7,212 bases of DNA. It comes from Geminicoccaceae bacterium. Lineage in GTDB: Bacteria > Pseudomonadota > Alphaproteobacteria > Geminicoccales > Geminicoccaceae. Shown piece by piece: positions 1 through 7,212 of the stretch. The notes beneath the pieces are model-generated. The model made no database searches and had not been told where the DNA came from. It saw only the letters and a program-made list of their open reading frames with translations. The position numbers and the translations under genes are program-made. The number at the start of each line of letters is the position of its first letter. The first letter of the stretch is position 1. The DNA lies in the NCBI GenBank assembly GCA_020446285.1, contig JAGREZ010000203.1:1-7212 (forward strand), given 5' to 3'.

Positions 1-2041
<2,041 letters not shown>

Positions 2042-2098
2042 CAAGCGGTGGGTTTGAACTCCAGATGGAAGAGGCTGGAAGGCCGCGTGGTTCAGGCG

Positions 2099-2647
2099 TC
2101 AGCCGTCGCTGTCTTCCTGCGACTGCCCCTGACGCTTGCCCTTGCCCTCGCCCTTGCCGCGGGGGCGGTCATCGTCGCCCTGATGCCAGCGCTTGCCATG
2201 TCCGCCGCGCTTGCCCATCTCGCTCTTCTCGATGGCACCGTCCTCGTTTCGATCCATCATCGAGAAACCGCGATCGACCGGTGTGCCCATTTCCTCGCGG
2301 GTCAGCTGGCCATCGCCATCGCGGTCGATGAACTGGAAACCGCGCACCATCATGTCCCGGGTCTGTTCGAGATAGAGGCCCTGAAACTCGTCGAGCGAGA
2401 GCGTGCCATCGCCATTGCCGTCATACTCGGCGAGCTTGGTGTCGATCAGGCCATTGGCCTCCTCGAGCGTCACCTTGCCATCGCCGTCGACATCGAAGCG
2501 CTCGAACATCATCATCCGGCCCATACCGCCGGGTCCACCCTCGCGCATGCCCCGGCCACCATCGGCATACGAGGCGGTAACGGCAGTCATGCCGAGAATT
2601 GCGGCAATGCCGAGCGTACCAAGAAAGACTTTGCTGCGGGTCTTCAT
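2099..2647 (-). CDS. Exported four-EF-hand calcium-binding protein
   Basis: A 182-residue protein with a Sec signal peptide: the basic MKTRSK, a hydrophobic core at residues 7-22, and a likely cleavage SYA|D after A28. The mature part starts with a Gly/Met-rich stretch (30-47). Four canonical EF-hand loops follow: DVDGDGKVTLEE (52-63), DGNGDGTLSLDE (76-87), DRDGDGQLTREE (108-119) and DRNEDGAIEKSE (132-143). Each has acidic or Asn ligands at positions 1, 3 and 5, Gly at 6 and Glu at 12, so all four should bind calcium. The tail (144-182) is basic and Gly/Lys-rich with a DDD cluster. Start 2647 is preferred because AAAGGA lies about 10 bases upstream. The in-frame ATG at 2674 has no Shine-Dalgarno site and would put a polar extension before the signal peptide. 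Divergent from the two-component genes and ended by the 2011-2041 terminator. Likely a periplasmic calcium buffer or sensor; its partner is unknown. Confidence 0.93.
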   Translation of the reverse strand: MKTRSKVFLGTLGIAAILGMTAVTASYADGGRGMREGGPGGMGRMMMFERFDVDGDGKVTLEEANGLIDTKLAEYDGNGDGTLSLDEFQGLYLEQTRDMMVRGFQFIDRDGDGQLTREEMGTPVDRGFSMMDRNEDGAIEKSEMGKRGGHGKRWHQGDDDRPRGKGEGKGKRQGQSQEDSDG

Positions 2648-2781
2648 CGTCGGTGATCCTTTCGTCAGGTTCATTCAGTTTGCCATCGTCTGGCTGACCC
2701 TGTTTATGCGGCGAGTTTGTCACAGGAATTCGCCTGCGGGCGGGCAAAAGAGTAAGAAGACGTGACCTCCGGCGGGTCTGG

Positions 2782-2796
2782 TACAACTGGTTACAA
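2782..2796. promoter_or_regulatory. Candidate OmpR-family operator (10-bp direct repeat) in the divergent promoter region
   Basis: TACAA occurs at 2782-2786 and again at 2792-2796, exactly 10 bp apart, so both lie on the same face of the helix. On the minus strand it reads TTGTAACCAG then TTGTACCAGA. Tandem half-sites one helical turn apart are the usual binding pattern of OmpR/PhoB winged-helix regulators, and one is encoded 44 bp downstream. The site sits between the regulator gene and the EF-hand gene and could serve autoregulation and EF-hand control. I could not place a convincing -35/-10 pair for either direction in 2648-2839. Confidence 0.42.
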
Positions 2797-2839
2797 ACTT
2801 CACCGGGCGATGTCGCAGCGTGCTTGATATCGAGGGGCC

Positions 2840-3559
2840 ATGAACGAGAAAGCGCATGTCCTGATCGTCGACGATCACCGCGACATCCGCGATCTGGTCG
2901 GGAAATATCTCGGCCAGCACGGGTTTCGCGTTTCCACCGCATCCGGCGGCGAGGAAGCACGCCGGATGCTCCGTGCCGGCAGCTTCGACCTCGTCGTGCT
3001 CGATGTTATGATGCCGGGCGAGGACGGGCTCTCGCTCTGCCGGCATCTGCGCGAGACGACGGAATTCCCCGTCATCATGCTCACCGCGATGGCCGAGGAG
3101 ACCGACCGCATCGTCGGCCTCGAAATGGGCGCCGACGATTATCTCACCAAGCCCTTCAACCCGCGCGAGCTGCTCGCGCGGATCAAGTCCGTGCTCCGCC
3201 GCACCCGCGCCCTGCCGCCGAGCCGCGAGAAGCTGCCGGACGGAATGCTCCGCTTCGACCGCTGGAAGCTGGATACGGCGCAGCGCGAGCTGATCGACGA
3301 AAACGGCGTGAGCGTGGCGCTCAGCACCGCGGACTACCGTCTCCTGACCGCCTTCATCGATCATCCGGGCATGGTCCTCAACCGCGACCAGCTGCTCGAC
3401 CTCACCTCGGGCCGCGAGGCGCGGGTGTTCGACCGCTCCATCGACAATCAGGTGAGCCGCCTGCGCCGCAAGATCGAGCGCGACCCCAGACAGCCGGTCA
3501 TCATCAAGACGCACTGGGGTGGTGGTTACAGTTTCGTCGCCGACGTCGAGAAACTCTGA
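2840..3559 (+). CDS. OmpR-family response regulator, DNA-binding
   Basis: A 239-residue transcription factor, the normal OmpR/PhoB length. The receiver domain (about 5-120) has the acidic pair D11/D12, phospho-acceptor D55 in VVLDVMMPGEDG, switch residue T82 in IMLTAMA and conserved K104 in DDYLTKPFNPREL. After a short linker rich in Pro and Arg, the C-terminal winged helix (about 135-235) contains the recognition-helix region RSIDNQVSRLRRKIE (199-213) and the wing THWGGGYSF (224-232), very similar to OmpR. GAGGGG lies just before the ATG, only two bases away, which is closer than usual. The stop overlaps the ATG of the sensor kinase gene (TGATG), marking a cognate pair. The divergent EF-hand gene, the operon itself and the downstream propeller gene are natural target candidates. 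The sequence does not show whether it is an orthologue of a named regulator, so no symbol is given. Confidence 0.97.
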   Translation: MNEKAHVLIVDDHRDIRDLVGKYLGQHGFRVSTASGGEEARRMLRAGSFDLVVLDVMMPGEDGLSLCRHLRETTEFPVIMLTAMAEETDRIVGLEMGADDYLTKPFNPRELLARIKSVLRRTRALPPSREKLPDGMLRFDRWKLDTAQRELIDENGVSVALSTADYRLLTAFIDHPGMVLNRDQLLDLTSGREARVFDRSIDNQVSRLRRKIERDPRQPVIIKTHWGGGYSFVADVEKL

Positions 3560-4971
3560 TGCCGCGCCGGTTCTGGCCGAAATCGCTCATGGGACAGATG
3601 ACGCTGGTGCTGGTGCTGGCCCTGCTCGCCGCCCAGCTCGTCGCGGTCTTCATCTTCGCCCATGACAATGAACGTTCACTCATCCTCGCCAACCGCACGC
3701 AGATCCTGGATCGTACCGTCAGCCTCGCCCGCATCCTCGCGATCACCCCCGAAGAGAACCGCGAACGGGTCGTCGAGGCCGCCGGATCACGCGGTTTCTC
3801 CGCCAGCGTCGATGGCACCAGCCGCATCGAGGACAAGCACCGCAACCGCAAGAACCCCATCAGCCGCAGCATCGAGCGGCGCATCGACGACGATCTCCCC
3901 GGCCCGGTCCTCACCGATCTCGACGATGATGCCGAGTTCCGCGACCGCTACCGCCGCGACGGCGACCATGACGACGGCGACCGCCGCAGAGAGAACGATG
4001 AACGAAGGGACGGCCGCGACCATGGCGATCCGCTGCGCCTGATCGTCTCCATCGGCCTCGGCGAAGGCAGCTGGCTCAATCTCGAACACAGGCTGCCGCC
4101 GCCACCCCTGCTGCGCCTGGGTGGCCCGCTGCTCTATGTCCTGCTGACGGCCCTTCTCGTCTGCCTTGCCGGTGCTATCATGGTCCGCCGCATCACCCGC
4201 CCGTTGCGCGCCCTCGTCGAGGCATCCGATCGCTTCGGCCGCGGCGAGGAGGTGGAACCGCTCGTCGAATCCGGCCCGGGCGAAATGGCCAGAGCGGCGG
4301 CGGCCTTCAACCGCATGGCCGGCCGTATCCGCCGTTTCGTCGACGACCGCACGCGCATGCTCGCCGCCATCAGCCACGACCTGCGCACACCCATCACCAC
4401 CCTGCGCCTGCGCACCGAGTTTCTCGAGGAAGGCGAGGACAAGGACAAGATGCTCGAAACCCTCGCCGAGATGGAAGCCATGACCGAGGCGGCGCTGGCT
4501 TTCATGCGCGAGGAGGCGAAAAGCGAGCCCGTTCGCCCCACCGATTTTGCGGCACTCGTCGAGAGCATCGCCGACGATCTCGCTGACCATGGCGCCGACA
4601 TCGCCTTCGAACCCACCGACCGCATCGTCCTCCCCTGCCGCCCGGTGGCGATGAAACGCGCGATCCGCAATCTCGTCGAGAATGCCGTGCGCTACGGCGG
4701 TGGCGTGACCATCACCCTCGCCGAACAAGCCGGCCGGATCGAACTCGTCATTAATGATTCCGGCCCCGGCATCCCGGAGATGGATCTCGAACGCGTCTTC
4801 GAACCCTTCGTCCGGCTGGAGGAAAGCCGCTCGCGCGAGACCGGTGGAACCGGCCTCGGCCTCGCCATCGCCCGCTCCATCATCCGCGCCCACGGCGGCG
4901 ATGTTTCCCTGGCCAACCGCGAAAGCGGCGGATTGCGGGCGGTGGTGACATTGCCGGTGGGGCAGGATTGA
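3559..4971 (+). CDS. EnvZ-like membrane sensor histidine kinase with Asp/Arg/His-rich periplasmic loop
   Basis: A 470-residue inner-membrane kinase, partner of the preceding regulator. Order: TM1 (about 12-33), periplasmic domain (34-188), TM2 (about 189-208), HAMP linker (209-262), dimerisation helix with phospho-acceptor H273 in ISHDLRTPIT, then the ATPase domain with N-box NLVENAVRY (371-379), D-box DSGPGI (400-405), F-box FEPF (414-417) and G2 box GGTGLGLAI (429-437). All catalytic motifs are intact. The odd part is periplasmic residues 120-158: 17 Asp/Glu, 10 Arg and 2 His in 39 residues, including DGDHDDGD (134-141), close to an EF-hand-type DxDxD loop. This suggests sensing of a divalent cation or of a charged envelope polymer, but the ligand cannot be read from sequence. 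The start overlaps the regulator stop by one base and there is no strong Shine-Dalgarno site, consistent with coupled translation. Confidence 0.96.
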   Translation: MPRRFWPKSLMGQMTLVLVLALLAAQLVAVFIFAHDNERSLILANRTQILDRTVSLARILAITPEENRERVVEAAGSRGFSASVDGTSRIEDKHRNRKNPISRSIERRIDDDLPGPVLTDLDDDAEFRDRYRRDGDHDDGDRRRENDERRDGRDHGDPLRLIVSIGLGEGSWLNLEHRLPPPPLLRLGGPLLYVLLTALLVCLAGAIMVRRITRPLRALVEASDRFGRGEEVEPLVESGPGEMARAAAAFNRMAGRIRRFVDDRTRMLAAISHDLRTPITTLRLRTEFLEEGEDKDKMLETLAEMEAMTEAALAFMREEAKSEPVRPTDFAALVESIADDLADHGADIAFEPTDRIVLPCRPVAMKRAIRNLVENAVRYGGGVTITLAEQAGRIELVINDSGPGIPEMDLERVFEPFVRLEESRSRETGGTGLGLAIARSIIRAHGGDVSLANRESGGLRAVVTLPVGQD

Positions 4972-4981
4972 AGGCAGGAAA

Positions 4982-5000
4982 CCGGTTCGTGGAGAACCGG
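4982..5000 (+). other. Hairpin just after the sensor kinase gene
   Basis: CCGGTTC (4982-4988) and GAACCGG (4994-5000) form a perfect 7-bp stem around a 5-base loop, ten bases after the kinase stop. The sequence that follows (CATTCCCG) has no T-tract, so it is not a classical intrinsic terminator. It may protect the 3' end of the two-component mRNA, or help Rho-dependent or partial termination before the propeller gene. Confidence 0.4.
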
Positions 5001-5070
5001 CATTCCCGACCTTGCGGCGCTCTTCAAAAAGATGGTTTTTCCGATTGACCTGCCCGTTGCCGGACCGCGA

Positions 5071-5088
5071 CTGCCATCAATCTGTCAC
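5071..5088 (+). promoter_or_regulatory. Pho box-like operator (PhoB-type binding site) upstream of the phytase-like gene
   Basis: CTGCCATCAATCTGTCAC matches 16 of 18 positions of the E. coli Pho box consensus CTGTCATAWAWCTGTMAY (mismatches at positions 4 and 8). The two CTGYCA half-sites are 11 bp apart, as PhoB requires. The box ends 55 bp before the propeller ATG. A -10 element would be expected about 11 bp further on, near 5099-5105, where only a weak CATCTC is seen. The simplest reading is activation under phosphate limitation. Because OmpR-family proteins share this half-site layout, the regulator encoded at 2840 is an alternative binder. Confidence 0.6.
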
Positions 5089-5143
5089 ACAAGCCCTCCA
5101 TCTCCTGGTTCCGCCAGAACACCGGAACATGTGGAGGACGACC

Positions 5144-7212
5144 ATGAGGACATGCACGCCCTATTCGCTCCTGATCGCAGGCACGGCAGTCGCGCTGGTC
5201 TCGACAACGCTGAGCGAGGCCCATGCCGGGCGCTATCTCGATCGCGTGGCGACCCTGCCGGTCTTCCTGAACCTGCCTGCCGGCATTCCCGCCGAATCCG
5301 AGACTGTGGCCGAGATCGTGGCGGCGGATGCGAACGGCGAACTGCTCGCCTATACCGACGGGCCCGGCCAGCGTATCGGCTTTGTGGATATCACCGATCT
5401 CGAAGCCCCGGTGCCCGCCGGCATCGTGGATGTCACCGGCGAACCGACATCGATCACCATCGTTGGAAATGCGGCCCTTGCCGCGGTGAACACCTCGCCG
5501 GACCATGTCGAGCCGAGCGGTCATCTCGCGATCATCGACATCGTCTCGCGCGAAGTCATCGCCCGCTGCGATCTCGGCGGTCAGCCCGATTCCGTGGCGG
5601 CGAGCCCGGACGGAGCGTTTCTCGCGGTCGCCATCGAGAACGAGCGCGACGAGGATCTGAATGATGGCATCATCCCGCAGCTTCCGGCGGGCCATCTCGC
5701 CCTGCTCGATCTCGATGGCAACGGCGTGCCGACGAACTGCGATGCACCGCGCATGATCGATCTCACCGGTCTCGCCGAGGTGGCGCCCGAAGATCCAGAG
5801 CCCGAATTCGTCGACATCAACAATGACAATATCGCCGTCATCACCTTGCAGGAAAACAACCACATTGCCCTCGTCGATCTGGCCGGCGGTAGCATCGTCG
5901 GCCATTTCTCGGCCGGTACGGCGGATGTCTACGGGATCGACACCAAAACGGACCGACAGGTGCGTGCCGATGGCCGGGTCGTCGGCATTGCACGCGAGCC
6001 TGACGCCGTCGCCTGGCTCGACGATGACCGTCTCGTGACCGCCAACGAAGGCGACTACGAGGGCGGATCACGCGGATTCACCATCTTCAGCAAGACAGGC
6101 GAGGTGCTGTATGACAGCGGTAATCTGATCGAGCATCTGGGCGTGCTTCACGGTCACTATCCCGAGCATCGCGCCGGCAAGAAGGGCACCGAACCGGAAG
6201 GCGTCGATGTCGGCACGCTGGGCGGCGAGAGGCTGATCTTCGTCGGCAGCGAACGCGGCAATTTCGTTGCTGTCTTCGCCGATGCCGGCGCAGGGCAAAC
6301 CCCGGAACTGCTGCAGTTCCTGCCCACGGCGGTCGGCCCCGAGGGTATTCTCGCCCTGCCGCAGCGCAACGCCCTGGTCGTCGCCAGCGAGGTCGATTCC
6401 GAAGAGGACGGCATCCGTTCAACCATCGCGATCTACGCCCATGACGCCAACATGCCCGCCTATCCGCAGATCGTCTCGACTTCGGATTCCCGTTCCGGCC
6501 TTCCCATCGGCTGGGGAGCCATGTCCGGCCTCGCGGCCGATCCCATGGATCCACGACGTCTTTATGCCGTCAGCGACAGTGCATACGCCCGTTCCGCGAT
6601 CTACGAGATCGAGCTCGGCACCGGACCGGCGCGAATCGTCGCCGCACATGGGCTCATGAAGGATGGTGAACCCGCGAACTACGATCTCGAAGGTATTGCC
6701 GTCGCGGCCGATGGCGGCTTCTGGCTGGCATCCGAAGGCAATCCGGATAGCGACAATCCGCAGCAGCAGCGAAGCCAGCTTGTCAAGGTCACCGCCGACG
6801 GCACCGTCGAACGCGAGGTCTTCCTGCCCGAGGAGGTCTACGGACAGGCCATCCGCTTCGGCTTCGAAGGTGTCGCGACCTGGGGTGAGGACAGGCTCGT
6901 GGTGGCGTTCCAGCGCGCATGGAAGGATGATGCCGACGATCAGGCCAAGCTTGGCATCCATGATATCGCGAACGACAGCTGGAGCTTTGTCCGCTATCCG
7001 CTCGAAGCGCCCAAGTCCGAACGTGGCGGTTGGGTCGGTCTCTCGGAGATCACCGCTCTCGGCGGCGATCGTTTCGCCATCATCGAGCGTGACAACCAGC
7101 CGGGCAGCTACGCCGTCATCAAGACCGTCACGACGGTTTCGCTCGAGGGCGTCGAACCGGCGGCCTTCGGCGAGGAGATTCCGGTCATGGAAAAGAGTGT
7201 GGCCATCGATGT
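5144..7212 (+). CDS. Exported beta-propeller protein with C-terminal phytase-like domain, 3' end outside the window
   Basis: Open from the ATG to the window edge: 689 complete codons without a stop. GGAGGA (5133-5138) gives a strong ribosome site five bases before the ATG. A Sec signal peptide spans residues 1-28, cleaving after AHA. Residues about 30-460 look like a beta-propeller of the choice-of-anchor I type: repeated strand-turn units such as GQPDSVAASPDGAFLAVA, and the block EPDAVAW (285-291) followed by TANEGDY (299-305). From about 480 comes an esterase-like phytase-family domain (PF13449 type): DLEGIAVAADGGFWLASEG (514-532), FEGVA (574-578), GLSEI (632-636), ERDN (648-651). A loop at 189-200, DLDGNGVPTNCD, resembles a calcium-binding EF loop. 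C142 and C199, the only cysteines I see after the signal peptide, could form a disulfide. Likely a periplasmic or secreted phosphoesterase; catalysis is unproven. The Pho box upstream fits phosphate scavenging. The remaining C-terminus cannot be seen. Confidence 0.9.
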   Translation, partial: MRTCTPYSLLIAGTAVALVSTTLSEAHAGRYLDRVATLPVFLNLPAGIPAESETVAEIVAADANGELLAYTDGPGQRIGFVDITDLEAPVPAGIVDVTGEPTSITIVGNAALAAVNTSPDHVEPSGHLAIIDIVSREVIARCDLGGQPDSVAASPDGAFLAVAIENERDEDLNDGIIPQLPAGHLALLDLDGNGVPTNCDAPRMIDLTGLAEVAPEDPEPEFVDINNDNIAVITLQENNHIALVDLAGGSIVGHFSAGTADVYGIDTKTDRQVRADGRVVGIAREPDAVAWLDDDRLVTANEGDYEGGSRGFTIFSKTGEVLYDSGNLIEHLGVLHGHYPEHRAGKKGTEPEGVDVGTLGGERLIFVGSERGNFVAVFADAGAGQTPELLQFLPTAVGPEGILALPQRNALVVASEVDSEEDGIRSTIAIYAHDANMPAYPQIVSTSDSRSGLPIGWGAMSGLAADPMDPRRLYAVSDSAYARSAIYEIELGTGPARIVAAHGLMKDGEPANYDLEGIAVAADGGFWLASEGNPDSDNPQQQRSQLVKVTADGTVEREVFLPEEVYGQAIRFGFEGVATWGEDRLVVAFQRAWKDDADDQAKLGIHDIANDSWSFVRYPLEAPKSERGGWVGLSEITALGGDRFAIIERDNQPGSYAVIKTVTTVSLEGVEPAAFGEEIPVMEKSVAID

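Noticed and set aside
2648..2674. Upstream in-frame ATG at 2674 for the EF-hand protein
   Set aside because: It has no Shine-Dalgarno site and adds nine polar residues before a normal signal peptide, whereas the ATG at 2647 has AAAGGA upstream.
3787..4893. Long minus-strand open frame antisense to the sensor kinase
   Set aside because: The plus-strand kinase has every catalytic motif intact; the antisense product is a composition shadow without motifs.
2840..4971. Two-component pair as PhoB/PhoR itself
   Set aside because: The kinase has two membrane segments around a large charged periplasmic loop and no PAS-like region as in PhoR, the regulator's winged helix looks more like OmpR, and no pst or phoU genes are nearby.
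5026..5040. AAAAA-GATGG-TTTTT inverted repeat as a terminator
   Set aside because: The stem is only five A-T pairs and too weak to terminate; the T-run is not preceded by a GC-rich stem.
5024..5905. Minus-strand open frame antisense to the propeller gene
   Set aside because: The plus-strand frame has a strong ribosome site, a signal peptide and domain signatures; the antisense frame has none and would start in the middle of the propeller gene.

Overview
The window comes from a GC-rich bacterium, most likely an alphaproteobacterium. The evidence is strong G/C bias at third codon positions, the mdh-sucC gene order typical of the alphaproteobacterial mdh-sucCDAB TCA-cycle cluster, and an LDH-like malate dehydrogenase. 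It is chromosomal. I see no insertion sequence, CRISPR array, tRNA or rRNA.

Layout. (1) Bases 1-1764, minus strand: two central-metabolism genes, mdh then sucC, joined by a TGATG stop/start overlap. The 3' end of sucC lies beyond base 1. (2) Bases 1765-2098: a non-coding stretch holding a candidate mdh promoter, a GC-rich hairpin, a 14-bp perfect palindrome and a textbook intrinsic terminator that ends the next gene upstream on the minus strand. (3) Bases 2099-2647, minus strand: a secreted four-EF-hand protein. (4) Bases 2648-2839: a divergent promoter region with a 10-bp-spaced TACAA direct repeat. (5) Bases 2840-4971, plus strand: an OmpR-family response regulator and an EnvZ-like sensor kinase, also joined by TGATG. 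The kinase has a very unusual Asp/Arg/His-rich periplasmic loop. (6) Bases 4972-5143: a hairpin after the kinase and a strong match to a Pho box. (7) Bases 5144 to the window end, plus strand: a large secreted protein with an N-terminal beta-propeller and a C-terminal phytase-like domain, truncated by the window edge.

Reading of the context. Genes 3, 5 and 7 look like one envelope-stress or ion-sensing locus: a calcium-binding exported protein, a two-component system whose sensor loop is built of acidic and histidine residues, and an exported phytase-like propeller behind a PhoB-type operator. The propeller protein also carries a calcium-loop-like motif. A comparable set of parts is known from Pseudomonas aeruginosa calcium signalling (the CarSR two-component system, its target CarP, which is a putative phytase/beta-propeller, and the EF-hand protein EfhP). 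This suggests, but does not prove, a calcium- and phosphate-linked regulatory module. The mdh-sucC operon is separated from it by a terminator and looks like an ordinary housekeeping neighbour.
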